A DNA stretch of 64,000 nucleotides from Olsenella intestinalis. GTDB lineage: Bacteria; Actinomycetota; Coriobacteriia; Coriobacteriales; Atopobiaceae. Below the pieces are notes generated by a model. It saw nothing but the letters and a program-made list of their open reading frames with translations, was not told the origin of the DNA and made no database searches. A program made the translations under genes and the position numbers. Of the stretch, positions 1-8,600 are shown one piece after another. The stretch is from assembly GCF_023276655.1 (NCBI RefSeq), contig NZ_JALGRK010000002.1, forward strand, positions 1-64,000, read 5' to 3'. The first letter of the stretch is position 1; each line of letters starts with the position of its first letter.

Positions 1-1
1 C

Positions 2-307
2 ACGTCGCTCTACAGCAGCAGCACCGGCGTCGTCGCGTGCCCCGACCCCTCGCAGCGCCCCGCGACGATGCGCAGGATGCTCGACAGCGTAAGCTACGAC
101 TACAGCAAGAAGCCGCTTCCCGATCGCGGCGAGTTCGAGTGCCGCTACGTCGTGACCACCGACCGCTTCGAGGAGGGCGACGACGCCAGCACCGAGGGGG
201 TGCGCGTGTGGGAGGGCACCGTCGACACCGTGATCCCCGGCGCGCGCCAGCCCGTCTCCAGCAAGGCCTTCAAGGACGCCAGGGAGCTCTCCGCGATCGT
301 CGCCTAG
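2..307 (+). CDS. 3' end of an unrecognised protein (5' truncated by window edge)
   Basis: An open frame enters from the window edge and stops at TAG 305-307, giving about 101 residues of C-terminal sequence. Nearly every codon ends in G or C, so it is clearly coding. The internal ATG at 68 has no ribosome binding site and the frame is open upstream of it, so the true start is most likely outside the window. The visible part has no signal peptide, membrane segment or motif I recognise; it is mixed charged and polar, with RGEFECRYVV and a terminal KDARELSAIVA. No function is assigned. A strong hairpin follows at 340-382. Confidence 0.6.
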   Translation, partial: TSLYSSSTGVVACPDPSQRPATMRRMLDSVSYDYSKKPLPDRGEFECRYVVTTDRFEEGDDASTEGVRVWEGTVDTVIPGARQPVSSKAFKDARELSAIVA

Positions 308-339
308 CGGCATTGCGCGTGGCACCTCAGGGCGCAAGC

Positions 340-392
340 GCGGCCCTCTCCCGAGCACGGTGGTGCGGCGGGGGAGGGCCGCGGCTCTTCTC
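340..392 (+). terminator. Hairpin terminator of the first gene
   Basis: A 14-bp stem (340-353 with 369-382, one G-U pair) encloses a 15-base loop. It is followed by the only moderately T-rich tail GCTCTTCTC. It lies 33 bases after the stop of the upstream gene. Confidence 0.6.
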
Positions 393-393
393 G
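384..393 (+). repeat. Copy of dispersed 10-mer GCTCTTCTCG
   Basis: Exact copy of the recurrent 10-base word, directly after the terminator stem in the gap before ptsH. See the finding on this motif. Confidence 0.5.
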
Positions 394-499
394 GATAACT
401 GAATGGGGCCTCTACCAGCGATTGGAAGGGGCAGATTTTGCGCCGCCAAAACCCTTTGCCAAACATTTATGCGGTTTAGTGCAGCTTCGGGCATTGTTT

Positions 500-508
500 T
501 GTTAGAAT
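500..508 (+). promoter_or_regulatory. Probable ptsH promoter, extended -10
   Basis: TGTTAGAAT is an extended -10 element (TG, one base, then TAGAAT) in an A/T-rich stretch about 58 bases before the ptsH start. No convincing -35 hexamer lies 16-18 bases upstream, which is common for extended -10 promoters. Confidence 0.45.
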
Positions 509-566
509 AGCGTCGCATCGATAACAGAGTGGGTCGATGAGCCCCACCTTTAAAAAGGAGTGCGCA

Positions 567-848
567 ATGGTTTCCAAGCAAGTGACTATCGTTTCCGCCA
601 CCGGCCTTCACGCCCGTCCCGCGTCCCAGTTCGTCCAGGTCGCGAAGGAGTACCAGAGCGCCGTCACCATCCAGGACATCGACAAGGGCACCGCTGCCGT
701 CAACGCCAAGTCCATCATGATGATCCTCGCTGCCGGCCTCGGCACCGGCACCAAGGTCGAGATCGCTTGCGACGGCCCCGACGAGCAGGACGCCCTCAAC
801 GCGCTTCTCGCCATCAAGGACGGCGACGCCAGCCTCTTCTCCGAGTAG
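567..848 (+). CDS. ptsH: Phosphocarrier protein HPr
   Basis: This encodes HPr (93 residues), which accepts phosphate from PEP-dependent Enzyme I and passes it to the sugar-specific PTS Enzyme II proteins in the cytoplasm. The active-site motif GLHARPAS places the phosphorylated histidine at residue 15. The regulatory serine motif NAKSIMM (Ser49 here, equivalent to Ser46 of Bacillus) is present, so HPr kinase control is possible. ATG 567 is chosen over an upstream in-frame start at 537 because AAGGAG (555-560) sits six bases before it. Enzyme I is not next to it in this window. A 12-13 bp terminator follows at 882-916, so the gene is probably transcribed largely on its own. Confidence 0.97.
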   Translation: MVSKQVTIVSATGLHARPASQFVQVAKEYQSAVTIQDIDKGTAAVNAKSIMMILAAGLGTGTKVEIACDGPDEQDALNALLAIKDGDASLFSE

Positions 849-851
849 GCC

Positions 852-1805
852 TTGTCGGTCCTACCAAAGGATCCAAACGAGCAAGCCCGGTGCCCCAGCG
901 GCATCGGGCTTGTTTTGCTGGACCTCGACGGCACGATCGTGAGCGGCGGCACGCACGTCTCGGAGCGGGTCCGGCACTCGCTGGTCCGCGCGCACGAGAG
1001 GGGCGTCACGCTTGCCGTCTCGAGCGGCAGGCCGTACCACATGGTGCCGCGCTCGATCCGCGAGCTGGGCGTGATGGACTACTACGTCTGCACGAACGGT
1101 TCGGTCGTGAACGACCGGGCGGGCGAGAGGATCTTCTCCCACGGCTTCGACCCTGCCTCGGCGACGCGGATCATGGGCATGCTCGAGCACCTGAGGCCGG
1201 GCTGGAACGTCTTCGTGAGCGACGAGGGCTATGCCGAGGTTCGCAACCACACCTACATGATCGGCGGCGCCACGGGCGCCGCGGGCGCTGCGGGCGCCGC
1301 GGGCTCCGACGGCGCCGCGGGTGCCGGTGGGGGAGCGGGCGCGCTGCGCGCGGTCTCGTCCGTCGCGCGGTTCGCGCTGGCCATCGTCGCCGGGCCCGGC
1401 TTTCACGAGCGACTGTCCGTCCGCGGCGTCGTGCGCCGCGCGGACCAGGTCGACAAGATGGGATGCTCGTTTGCCTCCGAGTGGGCCGCCGACGAGGCAT
1501 GCGCGCTCCTCTCGGCGGAGTCGTCGTCCGAGGTCGTGCGCATGACGCCGCTCGAGCTCGAGATAACGGCCGCCGGCGTCGACAAGGGCACGGGCGCCTC
1601 CTGGCTCGCCGATCGCCTGGGCGTTTCGCGCGAGGCGACCGTGGGCTTCGGCGACGGTGCCAACGACCTGCCGCTCGTGGGCGCAGTCGGGCGCTTTGTC
1701 GCCATGGGCAACGCCGACGACGAGGTCAAGGCCGTCGCGTCCGAGGTCTGTCCCACGATCGACGAGGACGGCGTTGCCCAGTGGCTTGACGCCCACGTGG
1801 GCTAG
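852..1805 (+). CDS. Cof-type HAD-family hydrolase
   Basis: A HAD-superfamily phosphatase of about 317 residues, probably acting on a small sugar phosphate or similar metabolite; the substrate cannot be read from sequence. The nucleophile motif DLDGT is near residue 24 and the Mg-binding motif GFGDGANDLPL near residue 261, the pattern of Cof-type (class IIB) enzymes. An Ala/Gly-rich stretch at residues 138-166 is encoded by GGCGCCGCG-like repeats and looks like an expanded loop in the cap domain. The start is uncertain. TTG 852 lies three bases after the ptsH stop and has no clear ribosome binding site, so it would depend on coupling; TTG 915 would leave only MLDLDGT. Codons between 852 and 900 do not follow the GC-rich pattern, and the ptsH terminator lies inside this 5' end. 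Confidence 0.8.
   Translation: MSVLPKDPNEQARCPSGIGLVLLDLDGTIVSGGTHVSERVRHSLVRAHERGVTLAVSSGRPYHMVPRSIRELGVMDYYVCTNGSVVNDRAGERIFSHGFDPASATRIMGMLEHLRPGWNVFVSDEGYAEVRNHTYMIGGATGAAGAAGAAGSDGAAGAGGGAGALRAVSSVARFALAIVAGPGFHERLSVRGVVRRADQVDKMGCSFASEWAADEACALLSAESSSEVVRMTPLELEITAAGVDKGTGASWLADRLGVSREATVGFGDGANDLPLVGAVGRFVAMGNADDEVKAVASEVCPTIDEDGVAQWLDAHVG
882..916 (+). terminator. Rho-independent terminator of ptsH, inside the HAD reading frame
   Basis: Perfect 12-bp stem (883-894 with 900-911, one G-U pair, extendable by 882-912), loop CCAGC, then TTTT at 913-916. It overlaps the first 22 codons of the HAD hydrolase frame if that starts at TTG 852. Confidence 0.8.
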
Positions 1806-1885
1806 GGCCGCGGCGCGGGCGCCCCGTGCGCTGCGGCACGTGCAAAACCCGGGCAGGGCCCGGTTCCAAGAGAGCGAAGGCATTC

Positions 1886-3043
1886 ATGAGCGAGTACAAG
1901 AACCCCAGGGAGACCTGGTTCACCTACGACATCGTCGCGGAGGACCCCACGACGCACGCGCGCGCGGGCGTGCTGCACACGCCGCACGGCGACGTGCCGA
2001 CCCCAATCTTCATGCCGGTGGGCACCAAGGCCACGGTCAAGGGCCTCTTGCCCGACCGGCTCGAGAGCCTGGGCGCCAAGATCATCCTGGCGAACACGTA
2101 CCACCTGGCGAACCGACCCGGCGAGGACCTCGTCGAGGAGATGGGCGGCCTGCACGACTTCATGCAGTGGCATGGGCCGATCCTGACCGACTCGGGCGGC
2201 TTCCAGGTCTTCAGCCACGGTGACTTCACCAAGCTCACCGACGACGGGGTGACGTTCCGCTGCGTCGACTACGACGGCTCGTACTTCCACTGGACGCCCG
2301 AGCGCAACATGGAGATCGCCCAGAAGCTGGGGGCCGACATCGTGATGCAGCTCGACCAGTGCCCGCCGTACCCGGCCTCGCGCTCGTTCGTGGAGCGCGC
2401 CGTCGAGCTCTCGAGCATGTGGGCCGAGCGCTGCTTCAAGGCGCACGACCGCGAGGACCAGGCGTTGTTCGGCATCGTCCAGGGCGGCATGCACCTCGAC
2501 CTGCGCCTGCGCTCGCTCGCGCACCTCGAGGAGTGCGGCGACTTCCCGGGCTACGGCATCGGCGGCTACTCGGTGGGGGAGGACCACGACACCATGTTCG
2601 AGACGCTCGCGCCCCTGGCGAGCGAGCACATGCCGAAGGGCAAGCCCCGCTACCTCATGGGCGTCGGCAACCCCACGACGCTCGTGCGCGGCGTCTCCTG
2701 CGGCATCGACATGTTCGACTGCGTGCTGCCCACGCGCACCGCGCGCATGGGCTCGGCCTTCTCGAGCGAGGGTAGGCTCAACTTCAGGCACGCGCGCTTC
2801 ACCCACGACGACCGCCCGATCGACGAGAAGTGCACCTGCCCCGTCTGCTGCGGCGGCTACAGCCGCGCCTACCTGCATCATCTCGTGCGACAGAAGGAGA
2901 TGGTGGGCTCGGTCCTGCTCTCGATGCACAACGTGTACTTCCTTCTCGACCTCATGCGCCGCGCGCGCGAGGCGATCATCGAGGGCCGCTACGCCGCCTT
3001 CGAGAGCGATTGGCTCTCCTGTCCAGCGGCACAGGACTGGTAA
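1886..3043 (+). CDS. tgt: Queuine tRNA-ribosyltransferase
   Basis: Tgt exchanges guanine 34 for a queuine precursor (preQ1) in tRNAs with GUN anticodons. The 385-residue protein has the substrate-binding motif DSGGFQVFS, the GIVQGG motif, the segment GIDMFDCVLPTRTARMG that carries the nucleophilic aspartate, and zinc ligands CTCPVC followed by HH. Length matches the bacterial family (about 370-390). ATG 1886 is used because the family begins shortly before the first conserved block and an upstream in-frame start at 1826 would add non-conserved residues; the ribosome binding site (AAGG) is weak. queA is not adjacent in this window. It is followed by a 97-base gap with a probable promoter for secD. 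Confidence 0.97.
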   Translation: MSEYKNPRETWFTYDIVAEDPTTHARAGVLHTPHGDVPTPIFMPVGTKATVKGLLPDRLESLGAKIILANTYHLANRPGEDLVEEMGGLHDFMQWHGPILTDSGGFQVFSHGDFTKLTDDGVTFRCVDYDGSYFHWTPERNMEIAQKLGADIVMQLDQCPPYPASRSFVERAVELSSMWAERCFKAHDREDQALFGIVQGGMHLDLRLRSLAHLEECGDFPGYGIGGYSVGEDHDTMFETLAPLASEHMPKGKPRYLMGVGNPTTLVRGVSCGIDMFDCVLPTRTARMGSAFSSEGRLNFRHARFTHDDRPIDEKCTCPVCCGGYSRAYLHHLVRQKEMVGSVLLSMHNVYFLLDLMRRAREAIIEGRYAAFESDWLSCPAAQDW

Positions 3044-3083
3044 TCGACGAGCGGGGCAAGAAATTTGCGTCCCGCAAGTGGTC

Positions 3084-3089
3084 TATAAT
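3084..3089 (+). promoter_or_regulatory. Candidate secD promoter, consensus -10
   Basis: TATAAT lies 51 bases before the secD start in the gap after tgt. The nearest TTG-containing hexamer (TTGCGT, 3065-3070) is only 13 bases upstream, too close for a standard -35, so the call rests on the perfect -10 alone. Confidence 0.4.
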
Positions 3090-3140
3090 TTCACCCGTTT
3101 ATGAGCCGGGGCATGTCCCCCGTACAGAAGGTATCGACAC

Positions 3141-4649
3141 ATGGCTGACAAGAAGAGCAAATCGGAGGAGGCCGGCCTCGACCGGTGGAAGTCCTCCGAG
3201 GGCGCCTCTCCCAAGGGAGGGCGTCGCGGCAAGTCCAAGGTGCGCGCCAAGAAGACGCGCAAGCGCAAGATGAACCCGACCGTGCGTCGTTGGGCCTCCA
3301 CCCTCGTGATTCTCTGCGTCGTGCTCGTCGTGTGCGTGATCGGCTTCACGCCGGTGGGCGAGAGGATCACCCAGGGACTCGACATCCAGGGCGGCGTGTC
3401 CGTCATCATGAAGGCCTCCAAGACCGACGGCACCGCGCCGACGGCCGAGGACATGGCCACGGCGACTGCCATCGTGCAGAACCGCGTGAACGCCCTCGGC
3501 GCGTCCGAGACCTCCGTCCAGCAGCAGGGCACCGACTCGATCCTGATCCAGATCCCGGGCGCCACCAACGCCGAGCAGGCGATCCAGACGGTCGGCCAGA
3601 CCGGCATGCTCGAGTTCGTTCGCCTCGACGAGATCGGTGACGCCGACGCGCTGGCCAAGCTCAACGCCGGCACCGAGGACGTCAAGCTGAAGGAGGGCAC
3701 CTACACCGCCTTCATGGACGGCTCGCACCTCACGAACGTCAACGTCGCGCAGGCGAGCAACTCCGCCACCGGCTCCTACGCCGTCAACGTCAAGCTCGAC
3801 GGCGAGGGCACCCAGACCTTCGCCGACGTGACCAAGGAGCTCGCGCCCACCAAGGGCAGGATCGCCATCGTGCTCGACGGTACGGTCAAGTCCGCTCCCG
3901 CCGTCCAGAACGAGATCACGGGCGGCGAGGTGTCCATCACCGGTAACTTCACGCTCGAGAGCGCCAAGAGCCTCAAGACCGTGCTCGACTCCGGCTCGCT
4001 GCCGGTCACGCTGACCTACTCCGAGAGCCGCGTCGTCGGCCCGACCCTCGGCCAGGACTCCCTCAACCAGGGCGTCTTCGCGATCGGCATCGGCGTGATC
4101 ATCGTCGTCGCGTACCTGTTCTTCTTCTACCGTGGCCTGGGCTTCCTCACCATGGGCTCCCTCGGCGTGTTCGCCGTTCTCTACCTCGGCATCCTCGCTC
4201 TTCTCTCCCACTTCGGGGCCTTCGCGCTCACGCTTCCGGGACTTGCGGGCATCGTCCTCACCACGGGCTCTGCCGCCGACTCGTCGATCCTCGTGCTCGA
4301 GCGCTTCCGCGAGGAGATCCGCATGGGTCGCTCCGTCAAGAACGCGGCCGTCTCCGGCGCCAAGCACGGCATCATGACGTCGCTCGACGCCGACGCCGTC
4401 CAGATGGTCGCCGCCCTCGCGCTCTTCTTCGTCGCGGTCGGCTCGGTCAAGGGCTTCGGCCTCACGCTGGCCCTCGGCATCATCTGCGACATCGTGACCA
4501 TGTTCTGCTTCAAGGCGCCCGCGCTGCGCCTGCTCGCGCTCAAGACCATTCCGAAGCACCCCAAGTTCTGGGGCGTCGACCAGGACCTCGCGGAGGCGGG
4601 CCACGCCGCGGACGCGAAGGCCGAGAAGGGAGGTGTCGCGAATGCTTAG
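3141..4649 (+). CDS. secD: Protein translocase subunit SecD
   Basis: SecD works with SecF to use the proton gradient to complete Sec-dependent export across the membrane. The 502-residue protein starts with a Lys/Arg-rich cytoplasmic tail (residues 1-45), then TM1, the conserved GLDIQGG motif just outside the membrane, a large extracytoplasmic P1-type domain, and five C-terminal membrane helices (about 305-470) with the family motif TTGSAADSSILVLERFREE. AGAAGG (3126-3131) is the ribosome binding site. It overlaps secF by eight bases, so the two are translationally coupled. The usual yajC neighbour is absent; tgt precedes it, as in many bacteria. Confidence 0.96.
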   Translation: MADKKSKSEEAGLDRWKSSEGASPKGGRRGKSKVRAKKTRKRKMNPTVRRWASTLVILCVVLVVCVIGFTPVGERITQGLDIQGGVSVIMKASKTDGTAPTAEDMATATAIVQNRVNALGASETSVQQQGTDSILIQIPGATNAEQAIQTVGQTGMLEFVRLDEIGDADALAKLNAGTEDVKLKEGTYTAFMDGSHLTNVNVAQASNSATGSYAVNVKLDGEGTQTFADVTKELAPTKGRIAIVLDGTVKSAPAVQNEITGGEVSITGNFTLESAKSLKTVLDSGSLPVTLTYSESRVVGPTLGQDSLNQGVFAIGIGVIIVVAYLFFFYRGLGFLTMGSLGVFAVLYLGILALLSHFGAFALTLPGLAGIVLTTGSAADSSILVLERFREEIRMGRSVKNAAVSGAKHGIMTSLDADAVQMVAALALFFVAVGSVKGFGLTLALGIICDIVTMFCFKAPALRLLALKTIPKHPKFWGVDQDLAEAGHAADAKAEKGGVANA

Positions 4650-5625
4650 CCACTTCTCCCGCGAGATCCCCTTCATGAAGCACAGGAGGATCCTCCTGGG
4701 CATCTCCGCGACGCTCGTCGTCCTCTCCATCGTGGGCCTCATCGCCCGCGGCCTCGTGTTCGGCATCGAGTTCCAGGGCGGAACCGAGGTCGACTTCACC
4801 GACACCGGCTCCATCACCATCGAGCAGATGCGTGACGCCCTCGTCAAGACCGGCGAGTCCGACCCCACGATCCAGACGTCGGTCAACGACGGCACCAACG
4901 GCTTCATGGTACGCACCACCACGACCGACCCCAAGACGGCCAACCAGCACGCGGCCGCCGCGGCGTCTTCGCTCAACCTCTCCGAGGACCACTACACGGT
5001 CACGACCATCGGCCCCGACTGGGGCGGCGACGTGACGCGCGCCTCCGTGATGGCCTTCGGTGTCGCGATCGTGCTCATCATCGCGTACGTCTCCATCCGC
5101 TACGAGTTCAAGATGTCGATCACGGCCATCGCGGCGCTCCTGCACGACCTCGTGGTCACGCTCGGCGTCTACGCCTGGACCCAGACGGCCATCACCCCCA
5201 ACGTGGTGGCGGCCCTCCTCACGATCATGGGCTACTCGCTCTACGACACCGTCGTCGAGTTCAACCGCACCGACGAAAACGCCAAGACCCTCAAGGACGG
5301 CATCCACCGCACCTACTTCCAGATCTGCAACTACTCGATCAACGAGGTCATCGTCAGGACCATCAACACGACGATCACCACGATCGTGCCGGTCATCTGC
5401 ATGCTGCTGCTCGGCGGCGCCACCCTCAAGGACTTCGCCTTCGCCATGCTCGTCGGCGAGCTGCTCGGCACCTACTCGTCCTTCGCCGTCGCGTCGCCGC
5501 TGCTCGCGATCTGGAAGACCCGCGAGAAGAAGTGGGCTCGCCTCGAGCAGAAGTACGGCGAGGCCGCACAGGCCGCCTCCGTCGAGGAGGTTGCCCCCGA
5601 AGCTGCCGAGAAGGGCGCTGAATAG
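4642..5625 (+). CDS. secF: Protein translocase subunit SecF
   Basis: SecF (327 residues) forms the SecDF complex that pulls exported proteins out of the SecYEG channel. It has an N-terminal helix, the motif GIEFQGGTEVDF outside the membrane, and five C-terminal helices including LLHDLVVTLGVY and the conserved MGYSLYDTVVEFNRTDEN. ATG 4642 is chosen over an upstream GTG (4633) because AAGGGAGGT (4626-4634) is spaced seven bases from it and overlaps the GTG. The gene overlaps the end of secD and is followed after two bases by the RecJ fusion gene. The Glu/Ala-rich C-terminal tail is cytoplasmic. Confidence 0.96.
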   Translation: MLSHFSREIPFMKHRRILLGISATLVVLSIVGLIARGLVFGIEFQGGTEVDFTDTGSITIEQMRDALVKTGESDPTIQTSVNDGTNGFMVRTTTTDPKTANQHAAAAASSLNLSEDHYTVTTIGPDWGGDVTRASVMAFGVAIVLIIAYVSIRYEFKMSITAIAALLHDLVVTLGVYAWTQTAITPNVVAALLTIMGYSLYDTVVEFNRTDENAKTLKDGIHRTYFQICNYSINEVIVRTINTTITTIVPVICMLLLGGATLKDFAFAMLVGELLGTYSSFAVASPLLAIWKTREKKWARLEQKYGEAAQAASVEEVAPEAAEKGAE

Positions 5626-5627
5626 GG

Positions 5628-8600
5628 GTGTCCGGCATTCTCGACAGCCGGCGCTGGGAGCTTCTGGCGCAGGACCCGCGCTGCGAGCGGATGCTGTCGC
5701 GCGAGCTCGGCGTGTCGCGCCTCGTTGCGCGCACCATGGCCGCGCGCGGCATCGACTCGCCTGACGCCGCGCGGGCCCTGCTCTCGCCGTCGCTTGCGCG
5801 CGACTGGGCCGACCCGCTCACGATCCCCGGCATGGCCGAGGTCGCCGACCGCGTCGAGCGCGCCGTCACCGGCGGCGAGCGCATCGCGGTCTTCGGCGAC
5901 TTCGACGTCGACGGCATGAGCGCGACCTGCCTGCTCACGCTGGGCCTTCGCGACCTGGGCGCCTCCGTGTGGCCCTACATCCCCAACCGCTTCGGCGAGG
6001 GCTACGGCCTCTCCGAGGAGGCCCTCTCGCGCGTGATGGATGACTGCCACCCCGACCTCGTCGTGACGGTCGACAACGGCATCGCCGCGCGCGACGAGGT
6101 GGCCTGGCTCCTCTCGCAGGGCGTCGACGTCGCGATCACCGACCACCACGAGCCTGCCGAGCTCGTCCCCGAGGGCGTGCCCGTGACCGACCCCAAGCTC
6201 GAGCGCGACTGCCCCTCGCGCGAGCTCGCGGGCGCCGGCGTCGCGCTCAAGCTCGTGCAGGAGCTCGGCCGCCGCCTCGGCTCGCCCGACGTGTGGCGCG
6301 CCTACACCGAGGTCGCCTGCCTCGGCACGATCTCCGACATGATGCTCCTCAACGCCGAGAACCGCGCGCTCGTCGCCGACGGCGTGAGCTGCCTGCGCAA
6401 CACCCGACGCCCGGGCATCGTCGCCCTCGCGGCCACGGCCGGCGTCGACCTCTCGCAGGTCACGTCCGACTCGCTTCCGTTCTCGATCATCCCCAGGCTC
6501 AACGCCGCGGGCCGCATGGGCTCGGTGGACGTCGCCTTCGACCTTCTCATCACGGACGATGCCGCCGAGGCCGCGCGCCTCGCCGGCGCCCTCGAGCAGA
6601 CCAACACCGAGCGCCGCGAGATCGAGGCCTCCCTCACCGAGGAGGCCGTCGCCGAGGCCGAGCGCCGCTTCAGCGGCGGCCGCTCCATCGTGGTCTGGGG
6701 CGAGGGCTGGCACGAGGGCGTCAAGGGCATCGTCGCGAGCCGCCTCACCAACCGCTACCACGTCCCCGCGATCGTCTTCTCCGTCAGCGACGGCATCGCG
6801 CGCGGCTCGGGCCGCTCCGTCGGCTCGGTCGACCTCTTCCGCGCGGTCGAGCAGTGCTCCGACCTGCTCGTGCGCTTCGGGGGCCACTCGGGTGCGGTGG
6901 GCGTCACCTGTGACGAGAAGAGCCTTCCCGCCTTCGCCGAGGCCCTCGAGCGGGCCCTCGCGCCTCTCGACGCCGACGACTTCCAGGACAGGGGAGAGGT
7001 GACCGCGCTCGTCACCCTCGACGAGATGAACGTCGAGGACATCGCCTCCCTCGAGGCGCTCCAGCCCTTCGGACAGGGCAACAAGCGACCGCTCTTCGCG
7101 GCGCGCGGCGTCGCCATGCGCAACCGCTTCCGCGTGGGGCAGGGCGCCAACCACCTCCGCTTCTTCGCGACCGACGGCTTCGGCGGCGCGTCCGCCATCA
7201 TGTTCCGTGCGCCCCAGATCGAGCGCGCGGTCGACTGGGAGGGCCCGGTCGACCTCGTCTTCGAGGCCGTCAACGAGACCTGGCAGGGCAGGACCCGCTC
7301 CAAGCTCATGGTGCGCGACATCATCTACCCCTCCGGCGAGGACGACGCGCGGGCGGACGCCTCCGATGCAACCGCGGCACCCGCTGCGCCCGAAGGCGCG
7401 GGCGCCTCTGCCGCTCCCGCCGCGACCGACGCCGGGCCTGCGGCTTCCGAGGGTTCCGCAAGCCTCGTCGACGAGCTCTTCTCGCGCGCCGAGCAGTCGC
7501 TCTCGCGCGACGCCTACGCCACTATCGGCGAGGCCGACTCGTTCATGACCAAGGTCGTGGGCGTGAGCTTCGAGGGGCGCCAGCAGGTCGTGGCGACCCT
7601 CTCCGCCGGCGACGCGCTCGAGGTCGTGCGCGACGCCGACAACGAGGTCGACCCCTCCGCCGTCGCGGTCATGGCGACCGGTGGGCGTCAGGTTGGCTTC
7701 CTCAGGCGTCAGATTGCGCAGGTACTGGCTCCGCTCATGGACGACGGCGCCCGCTACGGCGCGACCGTGGCCGAGGTCACGGGCGGCTCCGACGGCCGTG
7801 AGTCGCTCGGCCTCAACATCGAGGTCCGCCGCCTCGACAGGCAGGACGCCGAGGTCGAGGACGACGCCTCGTCGAGGGAGCGCGCTCGTCTCGCCCGCCT
7901 GGGCGTGGCCGAGCTCACCGACGAGCTGCGCCGCTCCATGATCGGCGAGCACAGCCTCCTGCCGGCGCAGCAGGCCGCCGTCGACCGCCTGGCCGAGGGG
8001 CGCTCCACGCTCTGCGTCATGGCGACCGGCCGCGGCAAGTCGCTCATCTTCCACATCCACGCCGCGCGCGAGGCCATCCTGCTCGGCCGCGCGAGCGTCT
8101 TCGTCTACCCGCTGCGCGCGCTCGTGAGCGACCAGTCGTTCCACCTGGCCGAGTCGTTCGGCGCGCTCGGCATGAGCGTCGCCGTGCTGACGGGCGAGAC
8201 GTCCTCGGCCGAGCGCGACGAGGTGTTCGCCGCGCTCGCCGACGGCACGGTCGACGTGCTGCTCACCACGCCGGAGTTCCTGCAGATCCATGTCGCGCGC
8301 TTTGCCGCGGCACAGCGCATCTCGTTCGTCGTGTTCGACGAGGCCCACCACGCCGGCGAGGCCAAGAGCGGCAAGCGCAGCTCCTACCTCTCGATGCCGC
8401 AGGTGCTCTCCGAGCTCGGGAACCCGGTCGCGCTCGCGGTCTCGGCCACTGCCAGCGACGCGGTCTCGACCGAGATCTGCAGGCTCTTCTCGATAGACGA
8501 GGCCGACGTCGTGGTTGACGCGAGCGTCCGCGAGAACCTGTTCGTGCGCGACTACCGCGGGCTGCGCGACCGCGAGGACGCGCTCGTCTCGATCGTCGCC

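Noticed and set aside
3065-3089. TTGCGT as a -35 partner for the TATAAT before secD
   Set aside because: The spacer is only 13 bases, too short for a standard sigma-70 type promoter.
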